A DNA stretch of 64,000 nt from JAXHUH01 sp034211175 (GTDB lineage: Bacteria > Actinomycetota > Acidimicrobiia > Acidimicrobiales > CAIXPF01): positions 1 through 64,000 of the forward strand of contig JAXHUH010000265.1 of the NCBI GenBank assembly GCA_034211175.1, written 5' to 3'. Below are positions 44,981-55,538 of this stretch, in pieces. The position numbers were made by a program, and so were the translations under genes. Every line of letters begins with the position of its first letter. The first letter of the stretch is position 1. The notes under the pieces are model-generated. The model was not told the origin of the DNA. It did no database searches and saw nothing but the letters and a program-made list of their open reading frames with translations.

Positions 44981-47900
44981 GAGGCGCCACCCGCCAGCTC
45001 GAGCGCGACCGCCGGTTCGACGAGGCCGACGAAGCGGGCCAGCTCCGGGGCGCGACGCACCTGCTCCCAGCGGGCGTGGCGCTCGCGGGTGCCGAGCCCG
45101 TCGGGGTCGCAGAACGGGCACTCGACGAAGGGCCGCCACTGGGGCTCGGCCGGGCGGGCCGGGAAGTGGCCGGCGTCGATCGAGCCCATGATCGCCGAGA
45201 CCGCCTCGCGGAACCGGGCGAGGACGGCGTCGTCGACCCGGAAGCCGCTGCGGCGGAAGTTGGCCCGCTCGCTGACGTACCAGTAGCTGGCGTCGACCGG
45301 CGCCCCGGCGCGCCCGGTTGCCTCCCGGGCGGCGAGCGCGTACACCGGCAGCTGGAGGCGTGTGCCTCCGAGGACCGGGTCCGCGGCCAGCTCCTTGTCC
45401 CTCAGGTCGGAGCCGCTGCCGGTCTTGTAGTCGACCACGGTCACGACCTCGGCGCCGACGTCGATGCGGTCCGCGCTGCCCCGGAACGCCACGATGCGGC
45501 CGCCGTCGAGGGCCACCTCGACCGGCGGTTGGTCGGCGCCGGGCCCGAAGGCCGCCTCGGTCGCGGCCGGCGCGAGCCCCGCCTCCCGCCGCCGGTCGTC
45601 GTCGCGATCGGTCAGCTCGTCGAGCTCGCGCACGATGCGGGCCCGCTGCTGCGACCACAGCACCCGCGCCCCGGTCACGCCCCGCTGCTCGAGCTCGTCG
45701 CACTCCTCGCGGGCGATCTCGGCGAGCCGGGCCCGGTCCGCGGTGGTCCACGGCTCACCGGGCCCCGGACGCTCGTCGGTCGGCCGGGCGAGCACCTCGG
45801 CGAGGAACCGGTCGAGGGCCCGGTGGATCACCGTGCCCCGGTCGAGCGCGGTGACCGACAGGACCTCCTCGGGCCGCTCGGGGACCTCGACCCGGCCGAG
45901 CACCTCGTAGAGGAAGCGGAGCGGGCAGCGGGCGAACGTCTCCAGCCGGGTGGGGGCGACGACGCCGAGGCCCCGCTGCCCGCTGCGGTCGATGCCGGCG
46001 AGGTTGCCGTCGAAGCGGGTGAAGCCGTTCGACGCCCGGGCCCGCAGCATCGTCAGGCCACGGCGGGCGACGGCGTCGTCACCGAGGAGCGGGTGGTCGT
46101 CGACCGGGCGACCGGCGCGGTGGTGGGCGAAGAGGTGGGCGAGGCGCAGCTCGCGCCCGTCGACCCACGCGGGCGCCGCCACCAGGCCCGCGGCGAACGA
46201 CGGGACCTCCTCGTCGGCGGCCGGCCGGACTGTGCCGCTCGATGCGGCGCCGTTCGGTTCGGTGCCGTTCGAAGCTGTGTCGTTCGGTTCGGCGCCGTTC
46301 GGGGCCACCTGGGGCGGGTCGTCGCCGAGCGCGGCGAGGACCCAGCGGGAGGGCTGGCGCATCGAGCTGCGGCGCAGGTCGCCCCGGGGCCACAGCAGCA
46401 CGCGCTCGCCCTCCGCACCGGCGGTCACCGCCAGCAGGTCGTGGTGCTGGTGATCGACCCGTTCGGCCCGCAGCGGGAGCGCACCGCCGAGGGCGTCACG
46501 CTCGCGGTCGGGCAGGAGCGGATCGTCGCGGCCGGCGCCGGGGAGCGTCCCCTCCGCGGCGCCGAGCACCCAGAGCCGCTCGACGTGGACGCCGACGAGC
46601 GACCCGAGCCGACCCACCAGCACCCCCTCGCCGAACGAGCCGACCCGGCCCGACCTGGCGTCGAGCTCCAGCTCGAGCGTGCGCCGGAACGTCGCCAGGT
46701 CGACCGGACCACTGACCCGGTCGAGCCCCGCGAGCCGGTCGAGCGCCGCCTCGGTCCGCTCCGCGGCCTCGATCTCCTCGACCGGCCAGCCGGTACGGAC
46801 GGCGTCGCCCCCGAACCAGCGGTCGATCAGGCGGTGGGTCCACCGCACGCGGTCGGCCCACGGGGCCGGGCGGGCCGCGTCGGCCAGCGTGGCGTGGAGC
46901 TCACCGACGAAGCGGGCGAGGCCCCGGGCGTGGCCGGCCTCGCGCTCCAGGCGGGCGACGAGCCAGTCGCGGTCGTCGCCGGCGGACTCGGCCTCCCGCT
47001 CGGCGTCGCGCTCGGCGGCGAAGCGCTCGAGGTGCCGGGACCACTCGTCCGTGCCCCGGACCACGCCGGCGAGGCGAGACACCCGCTCCCACGCCGCGGC
47101 CGGCGCCCGGCGCCGATCGACGCGGACCAGCCCCGATGCGAGGAGCGCGGCGACGTCGTCGCGGCGGAACGCACGGTCGCCGAGGGCGAGCAGGTCGGTC
47201 AGCGCCCGCCCGAACGCACGGGCCGCGAGCGGCGTGGCCGTGGGCCCGCACCGGGCGATGCCGGCGGCGGCCAGCTGGTCGTGGACGATCCGGGCGTAGG
47301 GCTCGTCGGCCGGCCACGCGATGGCCAGGCGCTCCAAGGGCGTGCCCGCGTGGACGGCGGCGACGACCTCGCGGACCGCGGCCCGCACCTCGTCGTCGGG
47401 ATCGGAGCAGCTCACGACCCGCTCGGCCGGCCGGCGGCCGGCCCCGGACGGGGCGGCGAGCGTGGCACCGAGGCGCTCGGCGAGCTCGCGGCCGCGAGCA
47501 TCGGCCCGCTCGTCGCCGGTGCAGCCGATCACCGCGGTCAGCGGGCGGTCCCGGGCGAGGGCGCGGAGGAACCGCCCGGCGGCCTGGCCGATCCTCGCCG
47601 GCAGGTACAGCACCACGGGGCCGGTCCCGGTGCTGCTCGCGTCACCGGTGGCCGCCGGCGTGGCCAGCGCGGCAACCGCGGCGTCGAACAGGTCGTGCTC
47701 GTCGTACCACTCCCCGACCAGGCGGCGCCGGCACGCCCGGTGCACCCGCACGACGTCCGCGGCGCGGCGGCTGCTGGCCGCCAGGCGGTCGAGCTCGGCC
47801 TCGGACAGGTCGGCCAGCTCGGCGGTGGCATCGACCAGCGCCTGCTCGGTGGCCTGGTGGTGCTCGACCCCGGCGAACACGCCCGGGTCCTCGGCCAGGG

Positions 47901-48216
47901 CGGCCCGGACCGCGGACGCCAGCACCGGGACCGACACCGGTCGGCGTCCGGCGGCGGCGAGCGACGGTGCGCCGAGCTGCTCGGCCAGACGCCCGACCGT
48001 CGTGAACGCCACGGCGACGATGCCGGGGGCCGACCCGCACACCGGGCCGAGTCGACCACTGCCGAGCAGACGGCGCATCGACAGGCCGACGTCGTTGCGC
48101 GGCACGAGCACGGTGGCCGGAGCCAACGGGTCACCCGCCTTCGCCTCAGCCAGGGCGCGGCGGAGGGCCTCGGCGGCCGGCAGGCCGTACGGCGTGGCCT
48201 CGACGTGGATCGTCAC
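44977..48216 (-). CDS. AddB-like nuclease subunit with iron-sulfur PD-(D/E)XK domain
   Basis: 1079 aa. The N-terminal two thirds has the layout of a helicase superfamily 1 protein but without a recognisable Walker A, as in scaffold-type AddB/RecC subunits. The C-terminal nuclease domain begins near TRLETFARCPLRFLYEVLG, contains VTVVDYKTGSG, and ends ECPFCDPDG, giving Cys spacing typical of the Fe-S nuclease of AddB. GTG at 48214-48216 follows TACCAT by 6 nt. Overlaps the AddA-like gene (GTGA). Confidence 0.87.
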   Translation of the reverse strand: MTIHVEATPYGLPAAEALRRALAEAKAGDPLAPATVLVPRNDVGLSMRRLLGSGRLGPVCGSAPGIVAVAFTTVGRLAEQLGAPSLAAAGRRPVSVPVLASAVRAALAEDPGVFAGVEHHQATEQALVDATAELADLSEAELDRLAASSRRAADVVRVHRACRRRLVGEWYDEHDLFDAAVAALATPAATGDASSTGTGPVVLYLPARIGQAAGRFLRALARDRPLTAVIGCTGDERADARGRELAERLGATLAAPSGAGRRPAERVVSCSDPDDEVRAAVREVVAAVHAGTPLERLAIAWPADEPYARIVHDQLAAAGIARCGPTATPLAARAFGRALTDLLALGDRAFRRDDVAALLASGLVRVDRRRAPAAAWERVSRLAGVVRGTDEWSRHLERFAAERDAEREAESAGDDRDWLVARLEREAGHARGLARFVGELHATLADAARPAPWADRVRWTHRLIDRWFGGDAVRTGWPVEEIEAAERTEAALDRLAGLDRVSGPVDLATFRRTLELELDARSGRVGSFGEGVLVGRLGSLVGVHVERLWVLGAAEGTLPGAGRDDPLLPDRERDALGGALPLRAERVDHQHHDLLAVTAGAEGERVLLWPRGDLRRSSMRQPSRWVLAALGDDPPQVAPNGAEPNDTASNGTEPNGAASSGTVRPAADEEVPSFAAGLVAAPAWVDGRELRLAHLFAHHRAGRPVDDHPLLGDDAVARRGLTMLRARASNGFTRFDGNLAGIDRSGQRGLGVVAPTRLETFARCPLRFLYEVLGRVEVPERPEEVLSVTALDRGTVIHRALDRFLAEVLARPTDERPGPGEPWTTADRARLAEIAREECDELEQRGVTGARVLWSQQRARIVRELDELTDRDDDRRREAGLAPAATEAAFGPGADQPPVEVALDGGRIVAFRGSADRIDVGAEVVTVVDYKTGSGSDLRDKELAADPVLGGTRLQLPVYALAAREATGRAGAPVDASYWYVSERANFRRSGFRVDDAVLARFREAVSAIMGSIDAGHFPARPAEPQWRPFVECPFCDPDGLGTRERHARWEQVRRAPELARFVGLVEPAVALELAGGAS

Positions 48217-48222
48217 GCCCGG

Positions 48223-48228
48223 ATGGTA
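48223..48228 (-). promoter_or_regulatory. -10 box TACCAT of the addBA-like operon, leaderless type
   Basis: Reads TACCAT on the minus strand, 6 nt before the GTG at 48216, in the 37-nt gap after the MOSC gene. Confidence 0.6.
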
Positions 48229-48253
48229 CGGCCCGGCAGTGACGGTCCCGGAC

Positions 48254-49066
48254 TCAGGCGCCGGCCCCGCCGCGCGTCGCCGGCGCGACCGGGTCACCGA
48301 GCGCGACCGGGCCGGCAGTGACCACCCGACCCCACACCCCGAACGGCAGGTTCTCGGTGGCGTCGACCGAGCGGCGGGTCACTCGTAGCAGGCCCAGGGT
48401 CCCGAGGTCTCGGAGGCCGGTGTCGGGGTCGAGGTTGGTGACGGCGCACCGCCCGACGTGGCCGACGACCTCGACGACGGCGCCACCGATCCGCACCCGC
48501 CGGCCGACCCAGTCGTCCTCGGCGTGGGCCGCGATCTCGTCGACGCCGAAGGTCATGCGGAACCGCCGGGGGTCGATGCTCTCCGCGCCGGCGGCCTCGG
48601 CGAGCCCGTCGAGCGCGGCCGACGAGAGGATGCTGACCGTTGCGCCCCGGTCGGGTGCCGGGTCGTCGAACCGGACGAGGCGCACGGGCCGGCCCGCGTA
48701 GGTGCTGAGCGCGTCGCTCCACGGGCCCTCGACCGTCCGGGCCGGGCTCGGACGCCCGAACACGTCGGCCACGACCGCGGCGCCGAGCTCGATCGCACCG
48801 GAGACGACGGCGCCGTCGGGCAGGTGGAGCGCCAGCGTCGAGCCGCCGTCAATCACCGGACGGATGGCGGACAGCTCCCCGCACCGCTTCCCGTTGAACA
48901 GGCGGTCCTCGTCGTCGACGAGGCCGTACGCCCGATCCCCGGGCACACCCTGCAGGGTCAGCTCGGCACGGTCGAGCGCCACCAGGGCGAGCGACTTCAC
49001 CGGCGCGATCGAGATCCACGCGACGGTCCCGGCCCGGGACGCGTCGGGTACCGGCGTGTCGGTCAT
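48254..49066 (-). CDS. MOSC domain protein
   Basis: 270 aa. An N-terminal beta-barrel (AWISIAPVKSLALVAL ... GVPGDRAYGLVDDEDRLFNGKR) and a C-terminal MOSC core (ESIDPRRFRMTFGVD, HAEDDWVGRRVRIGGAVVEV, CAVTNLDPDTG). The Cys in GRCAVTNLDPDTG sits where molybdenum-cofactor sulfurase-like MOSC proteins have theirs. Likely binds or transfers sulfur or an oxidised nitrogen/molybdenum ligand; exact reaction unknown. Lies 33 nt after the phosphatase-like gene, probably in one transcript. Confidence 0.87.
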   Translation of the reverse strand: MTDTPVPDASRAGTVAWISIAPVKSLALVALDRAELTLQGVPGDRAYGLVDDEDRLFNGKRCGELSAIRPVIDGGSTLALHLPDGAVVSGAIELGAAVVADVFGRPSPARTVEGPWSDALSTYAGRPVRLVRFDDPAPDRGATVSILSSAALDGLAEAAGAESIDPRRFRMTFGVDEIAAHAEDDWVGRRVRIGGAVVEVVGHVGRCAVTNLDPDTGLRDLGTLGLLRVTRRSVDATENLPFGVWGRVVTAGPVALGDPVAPATRGGAGA

Positions 49067-49099
49067 CGCTCGACCACGCCCCGTCGGTGCCGTGCGGGC

Positions 49100-49615
49100 T
49101 CAGGCGCTGGGGCGGGCCGTCGGGCGGGCGACGGTCACGAACTCGCGACCCTTGGGCCCGAGCCGGCGCTGGGTGATCTGCTCGACGATCGAGATCGCCT
49201 TCGGGCCGGCGGGCACCATGTTCGTCCACACCAGGTACCCCGCCATCAGGCCGGCGACCAGGTCGCCGAGCTCGTCGCGGTGGATGATCACCCGGTTGCC
49301 GGAGTCGAGCAGGTCGCGGATCTCGGCGAACAACGAGAGCACGTCGAGGTCGCGGCGCTCGCCGGCGACGATCGGGCGGTGGCGCCACGCCACACCGAGC
49401 TCGTCGTAGTTGTGGAGGTTGTGCCGGGCCGGGAGGAGCGAGATCACGCACGTGAACCCCTGCTCGCGGATCCAGATGATCTCCTCCTGGCGGCGGACGC
49501 GCCGGTGGTTCGGCCCGTAGCCGCCCGGTCGCTCGCACACCGCCAGCTTGTCCTTGATCACCCACGCGAAGTTGCGCGGCGTGATCCCTTGCGCCCACTT
49601 GCCCTTGGCGGCCAC
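49100..49615 (-). CDS. Dual-specificity-phosphatase-like protein lacking the catalytic Cys
   Basis: 171 aa. The fold and order of motifs recall DSP/PTP proteins: NFAWVIKDKLAVCERPGGYG at the start, GFTCVISLLPARHNLHNY, then RDLDVLSLFAEIRDLLDSGN leading to the P-loop position, where IIHRDELGDLVAGLMAGYL replaces the usual HCxxGxxRT. No Cys or Arg of CX5R is present there, so it should not be catalytic. GTG at 49613-49615 behind GAGGAGG. Probably a binding or scaffold protein; the identification rests on motif order only. Confidence 0.55.
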   Translation of the reverse strand: MAAKGKWAQGITPRNFAWVIKDKLAVCERPGGYGPNHRRVRRQEEIIWIREQGFTCVISLLPARHNLHNYDELGVAWRHRPIVAGERRDLDVLSLFAEIRDLLDSGNRVIIHRDELGDLVAGLMAGYLVWTNMVPAGPKAISIVEQITQRRLGPKGREFVTVARPTARPSA

Positions 49616-49992
49616 CAGCAGCCTCCTCGACCCCGATATCGCAGAACGCCCGTCCGCCCACGGGACGTCGCGCCGGTCGGTGACCGGGCCGCCCGAGGCG
49701 TGCCGTGAAGCCGAATGACGAACGCTCCTCGTGCGACCGGGACCCAGCGGCGCGCGGACGATCGGGGCTCCGAGGAGGAGACTGGCCGAGCGCCCGGCCC
49801 CACGTCAAGCATCGGGGGCTTCAGACCGGCGATCGTCATCGACCTGTCGCGACCGACGGTACGCACGACCGGCGTGTCGCAATCCACGAGCCCGACGGCG
49901 TCCCTCGTGCGGCCCTTCGGGGCGTGACCACCGGCATCGTGTGAACGCTCGGCCGGCGGGCGCCGGGGCCCGACGCAGCGCGGGAGAGGCGT
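49616..49992. other. 377-bp gap between ftsH and the phosphatase-like gene
   Basis: Contains a possible minus-strand -10 (TATCGG near 49634-49639) for the phosphatase-like gene. Open frames of 70-80 codons exist on the plus strand but show no start signal and mixed third positions. No strong terminator for ftsH is visible. Confidence 0.4.
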
Positions 49993-51840
<1,848 letters not shown>

Positions 51841-51849
51841 GATGGAGCA

Positions 51850-51855
51850 AGGCTA
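51850..51855 (-). promoter_or_regulatory. -10 box TAGCCT of ftsH
   Basis: Reads TAGCCT on the minus strand, 9 nt before the GTG at 51840, so the transcript has at most a 2-3 nt leader. Confidence 0.55.
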
Positions 51856-52002
51856 CCGGAGACCGGTGACGGCGAGTCCCCCGATCTCGCCCGGTCAGGG
51901 GTCACGCCGGTCACACCGGGACGAACGGCGGCCAGGATCCGTCATGGACCGGCCGCGGGCGTCGCCCTCCCTCGGGGTCGGGCCGCCGGGCCGGACCGCG
52001 GC

Positions 52003-52551
52003 TCAGGCCTCGCCGGTGTAGGACGCCACGTAGGGGAGGTTGCGGTACCGGCCGTCGACGTCGAGCCCGTAGCCGATCACGAAGACCGGGGGCAGGCGGA
52101 AGCCGACGTAGCGCAGCTCCGGCGCGGGCTTGCCCTCGACCTCGCGAACGAGCAACGAGCACACCTCGATCGACGCCGGACGGCGCTCGCCCAGGATGCG
52201 CAGCAGGTAGTCGAGCGTGAGCCCGGTGTCGACGATGTCCTCCACGATCAGGATGTCGCGCCCGGCGACGTCGACGTCGAGGTCCTTGAGGATCTTCACC
52301 GCGCCCGTGCTGCGGGTCCCGCCGTAGGACGAGACCGCCATGAACTCGAGCTCGACGGGCAGCGGGATCTCCCGGGCCAGGTCGGCAACGAAGCAGATGG
52401 CGCCCTTGAGGACGCTGACCAGCACGGGCGAGCGGCCGGCGTAGTCCGCGGCGATCTCGTTGCCCAGCTCCTTGACCCGGGCGCCGAGCGTGTCCGTGTC
52501 GATCAGGATCTCGCCGACGTCGCCGGGCGGTGGCCAGGAGGGCGTGCTCAT
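52003..52551 (-). CDS. hpt: Hypoxanthine (guanine) phosphoribosyltransferase
   Basis: 182 aa purine-salvage enzyme. PRPP-binding motif ILIVEDIVDTGLTLDYLL, N-terminal SVLKGAICFVADL loop and SSYGGTRSTG flexible loop are intact. The ATG at 52549-52551 follows TAGGTT by 7 nt. Between tilS and ftsH, as in mycobacteria. Confidence 0.96.
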   Translation of the reverse strand: MSTPSWPPPGDVGEILIDTDTLGARVKELGNEIAADYAGRSPVLVSVLKGAICFVADLAREIPLPVELEFMAVSSYGGTRSTGAVKILKDLDVDVAGRDILIVEDIVDTGLTLDYLLRILGERRPASIEVCSLLVREVEGKPAPELRYVGFRLPPVFVIGYGLDVDGRYRNLPYVASYTGEA

Positions 52552-52558
52552 GGCCCGC

Positions 52559-52564
52559 AACCTA
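52559..52564 (-). promoter_or_regulatory. -10 box TAGGTT of hpt, leaderless type
   Basis: Reads TAGGTT on the minus strand, 7 nt before the ATG at 52551. Confidence 0.65.
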
Positions 52565-52624
52565 GCCCTGATGGTCCGCGCCCCCGGACACGCCCGCCGC
52601 CGACACCCGACGCCCCGACACCGG

Positions 52625-53542
52625 TCAGGGGGTCGGGGGTTCGAGGCGGAGGCGGCGGGCCGTGCGGGCGACGCGCCGGCCGCCACCGACCTCGGTCGCC
52701 CGGCGCTCGCCGGCGGCCACCGCGAGCACGCGATCGATGGTGGCCGCGTCGGGTGGGTGGCGTTCGGCGTCGGCGGCGCCCAACCAGCGGCGCACGGCGG
52801 CCGCGGCGACGATCCGGGGCGCGGCGGCGAGCGCGTCGGCGTCGGTGACGTCGAGCGCGGCCGCGTGCTCGTCGACGAACGCCGCCGCCTCCGCACACCA
52901 CGTGGCGTGGCGGCCGAGCAGCGGCACGGTGTCGCGGGCCGCGACGTCGTCGAGCAGCGGCAGCACCTCGTGGCGCACCCGGTTGCGACGGAACCGGGCG
53001 TCGTCGTTGGACGGGTCCCGCACGGGTTCGAGGCCGACGACGGCACACACGGCTTCGGTGTCCGTGCGGCGGAGGCCGAGCAGCGGACGGCGCCGACCGG
53101 CCCCACCCGGGCCGAGCAGCGACGCCGCGCCCCACAGTCCGGCACCTCTGACCAGGTTGAGGACGACGGTCTCCGCCAGGTCGTCAGCGGTGTGGCCCGT
53201 CGCCACGTCGGCCGGGAGCACCTCGTAGCGGGCGGCCCGGGCCCGGGCCTCGAGGTTCGGGCCGGGCTCGACCTCCACCCGCTCGGCCCGGAAGCGGGCG
53301 CCGAGGCCGCGCGCCGCGGCTTCGACGACGGCCGACTCGGACGCCGAGCCGGGGCGCAGGCCGTGGTCGACGTGGACCGCCTCGACGTCACAGCCGGCGG
53401 CGCGGGCGAGCACGAGGAGCGCGAGCGAGTCGGGCCCACCGGAGACGGCACACGTCAGCCGGGTGGCGGGAGGAGGGAAGGTGCAGCGGGCGAGCGTGCC
53501 CGCGAGCTTCGCGTCGACCGTCGGGTCGGCCGCGTCGCTCAG
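52625..53542 (-). CDS. tilS: tRNA(Ile)-lysidine synthase TilS, apparent CTG start
   Basis: 305 aa from CTG 53540-53542. Modifies C34 of tRNA-Ile to lysidine, an essential step for AUA decoding. PP-loop CAVSGGPDSLALLVLARA, HVDHGLR, ATGHTADDLAETVVLNLVRG and RRNRVRHEVLPLL are present. No ATG, GTG or TTG lies between the upstream stop and the PP-loop in a suitable place; the CTG overlaps that stop as CTGA, mirroring the GTGA overlaps elsewhere. An upstream in-frame ATG at 53638 would overlap the previous gene by almost 100 nt and adds unrelated sequence. Confidence 0.9.
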   Translation of the reverse strand: MSDAADPTVDAKLAGTLARCTFPPPATRLTCAVSGGPDSLALLVLARAAGCDVEAVHVDHGLRPGSASESAVVEAAARGLGARFRAERVEVEPGPNLEARARAARYEVLPADVATGHTADDLAETVVLNLVRGAGLWGAASLLGPGGAGRRRPLLGLRRTDTEAVCAVVGLEPVRDPSNDDARFRRNRVRHEVLPLLDDVAARDTVPLLGRHATWCAEAAAFVDEHAAALDVTDADALAAAPRIVAAAAVRRWLGAADAERHPPDAATIDRVLAVAAGERRATEVGGGRRVARTARRLRLEPPTP

Positions 53543-54615
53543 GAGGCGACGCTGTCGGCCATCGGCTGCACGCGGTCGATCCACGTCTGCGGCTCGCGGA
53601 TCTCGGCCACCGTCGGCAGGAACTCGGGGCCCCGCCACGCGTTGGCCAGCAGCTCGGGACCACCGGCGAGCTCGACCCGCTCGATGAACTCCTCACCCTG
53701 GGCGTACTGGGAGAGCTTGGCCTCGAGCCCGATGAGCTTCTGCATCAGCTTGGCCGCACCCCGCGCCGACTGGCGGCGCTGGCGGAGGACGCGGCCGAAG
53801 CGGTCGGCGCTCGGCAGGAGGCCCTCACCGGCCCGGTCCATCGTCACGTCGCCGTGGCCCTCGAGCAGCGACATCATGCCGGCGATCTCGTCGATCACCT
53901 CGCGCTGGGACGGGGTGGCGAGGACGGTGGCGAGGCCGCCGGAGTCGAGCGGCTTGTTACCGGCGCGCAGCTCGTCGACGAGGTTGCGGAGCGCGTCCAT
54001 CATCCGGGACGGGTCCGGGTCGACGGCGTCGAGCGTCCGGTTGACCAGCGACACGAAGTGGTCGCGCATCCACGGCACGCCGGTGAACTGGGCGCGGTGG
54101 GTGCACTCGTGCAGCGCGAGCCACAGGCGGAACTCGCGGGGTGGGAAGGCGAAGCGCTTCTCGAGGGCGAGGACGTTGGGGCCCACGTAGTAGACGATGT
54201 CCTGGTCCTCGGGGCGATCGTCCTCGACGAGGAGGAGGTCGTACTGCCCGAGCACGCGGGTCGACATCCACCCGAGGAGGGCGCCGACCTCGGCGCCGGC
54301 CATCCGCCGGGACACGGGAGCCATCGCACCCGTACCGACGGCGTCCTCGAGCCGCTCCGTGATCGGGCGCAGCAGACGCTGGAACGAGGCGATGTTGGCC
54401 TCGACCCACCCGAGCCGATCGGTGACCCTCGCCGTTGCGGGGCCGGCCGTCGACACGAGACCCGTCTCCGCCGCGACCAGCTCCTCGGCCTGGCGGGTCA
54501 GCTCGGCGAAGTCATCCTCGAGCGAGTCGGCGTGGTACGAGTCGGCGAACGGCTCGCGGCCGGAGATCTTCGCCGCGACCCGGGTCGCCAGCTCCCAGTC
54601 GACGGCGTCGGTCAC
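53539..54615 (-). CDS. Zinc-dependent metalloprotease, DUF2342 family
   Basis: 358 aa. Zincin-like protein found in actinobacteria next to tilS and hpt. The motif LALHECTHRAQF holds HExxH; MRDHFVSLVN and a conserved EGHGDVTMD region follow. The family was once annotated as linked to coenzyme F420, without proof. GTG at 54613-54615 overlaps the stop of the 47-aa gene (GTGA), and its own stop overlaps tilS. Substrate unknown. Confidence 0.9.
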   Translation of the reverse strand: MTDAVDWELATRVAAKISGREPFADSYHADSLEDDFAELTRQAEELVAAETGLVSTAGPATARVTDRLGWVEANIASFQRLLRPITERLEDAVGTGAMAPVSRRMAGAEVGALLGWMSTRVLGQYDLLLVEDDRPEDQDIVYYVGPNVLALEKRFAFPPREFRLWLALHECTHRAQFTGVPWMRDHFVSLVNRTLDAVDPDPSRMMDALRNLVDELRAGNKPLDSGGLATVLATPSQREVIDEIAGMMSLLEGHGDVTMDRAGEGLLPSADRFGRVLRQRRQSARGAAKLMQKLIGLEAKLSQYAQGEEFIERVELAGGPELLANAWRGPEFLPTVAEIREPQTWIDRVQPMADSVAS

Positions 54616-54755
54616 TGGTCCTCGTCGTCCCGCGGGAACTGAGGTGCCACGACGTTGGTGAAGTACATCACGATGACGGCCACGAGCAGCAGGAGCGCGG
54701 GCACGGCCAGCGCGACCGCGATCCAGTAGTGCCACACGACGGCAGAGAACAGCAT
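54612..54755 (-). CDS. 47-aa single-TM membrane protein heading the metalloprotease-tilS operon
   Basis: ATG 54753-54755 to TGA 54612-54614. One membrane helix (WIAVALAVPALLLLVAVIVM) preceded by MLFSAVVWHY and followed by FTNVVAPQFPRDDEDQ. Nearly all codons end in G or C. The ATG follows TAAGCT by 7 nt, and the stop overlaps the metalloprotease start as GTGA, so both ends are supported. No known family. Confidence 0.75.
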   Translation of the reverse strand: MLFSAVVWHYWIAVALAVPALLLLVAVIVMYFTNVVAPQFPRDDEDQ

Positions 54756-54762
54756 GAGTAGG

Positions 54763-54768
54763 AGCTTA
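54763..54768 (-). promoter_or_regulatory. -10 box TAAGCT, leaderless type
   Basis: Reads TAAGCT on the minus strand, 7 nt before the ATG at 54755. Confidence 0.65.
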
Positions 54769-54884
54769 GCCTCCGTGCCCCCGGGTCTCCCCGGTCGGGA
54801 CGCTCGCCCCGAGTGGGCGCGCGCCGATCAGCAGCGCCGGCGACGGCTGCGGGGATCGACCCGGCAACCGACGCTCCCGGCGTC

Positions 54885-55073
54885 TCAGGCGATCTTCACC
54901 CCGCGGGTGCGGGGCGTGATCATCGGCTCGTGGAGACTGCAGAAGTCCCCGTCGTTGTAGATGGAGAGGCGGGCCTCGCAGCCGTCCTCGGAGCAGACCC
55001 GACCCTTGCCGTACTGGGGGGTGCTGCCCTCGTCCGAGGCGAACCGGTAGCCCACAACCGACTTGTCGCTCAT
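54885..55073 (-). CDS. Small zinc-ribbon-like protein, 62 aa
   Basis: Begins MSDKSVVGYRF. The core CSEDGCEARLSIYNDGDFCSLHE gives a C-x4-C-x12-C-x2-H ligand set for one zinc. Small proteins of this type are common in actinobacteria and probably bind DNA, RNA or a protein partner. ATG at 55071-55073; the leader has a TAGGT just before the ATG. The 201-nt gap upstream contains the arms TTCCTCC (55105-55111) and GGAGGAA (55140-55146), a possible long hairpin. Confidence 0.7.
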   Translation of the reverse strand: MSDKSVVGYRFASDEGSTPQYGKGRVCSEDGCEARLSIYNDGDFCSLHEPMITPRTRGVKIA

Positions 55074-55274
55074 ACCTACAGGAACCTGACGTACGCGGCG
55101 TAAATTCCTCCGAAAGGGCGTGATCACACTCCCCGTGCTGGAGGAAACACGAAGGGTAGCGGATTGCGGGCACGGTCGCTCGGCCGCGCGATCGGAAGAG
55201 ATCTCACCCGCCGAAGCGGTGCTCAAACCTCGCGACGGCGGATCCGGCGACGAGCCGTCGGCCCGCGGCCGGCG

Positions 55275-55538
55275 TCAGCAGCGGTCGTCGGGGTTGGCGC
55301 GCTGCTCGGCCTCAAGCGCGGCGAGCACGCGCGATCGCAGCGGATCGGGCGCCTGCCGGTAGAGCTTCGAGCGGACGACGAGGCGCAGCTCGGCCTCGAA
55401 GTCGTACGCGCTCAGGCAGTGGTTGCACCCACGCAGGTGCACCTCGATCGACTCCCGCCGATCCACCGTCAGCTCCCCGTCGAGGAACGTGTAGATCTCG
55501 TGGAGGATCCGGCCGCAGTCGCTGATCTCGTGGCTCAT
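55275..55538 (-). CDS. rsrA: Zinc anti-sigma factor, RsrA/RshA type
   Basis: 87 aa. Redox-sensing ZAS motif: upstream Cys in SDCGRILHEIYTFLDGE and HLRGCNHC (HxxxCxxC). Oxidation of these thiols should release the sigma factor. ATG 55536-55538 overlaps the sigma stop (ATGA). C-terminal tail ends NPDDRC. In Streptomyces and mycobacteria this module answers thiol-oxidative stress. Confidence 0.93.
   Translation of the reverse strand: MSHEISDCGRILHEIYTFLDGELTVDRRESIEVHLRGCNHCLSAYDFEAELRLVVRSKLYRQAPDPLRSRVLAALEAEQRANPDDRC

Noticed and set aside
49705..49944. Plus-strand open frames of 70-79 codons between ftsH and the phosphatase-like gene
   Set aside because: No start signal, mixed third-position use, no recognisable sequence.
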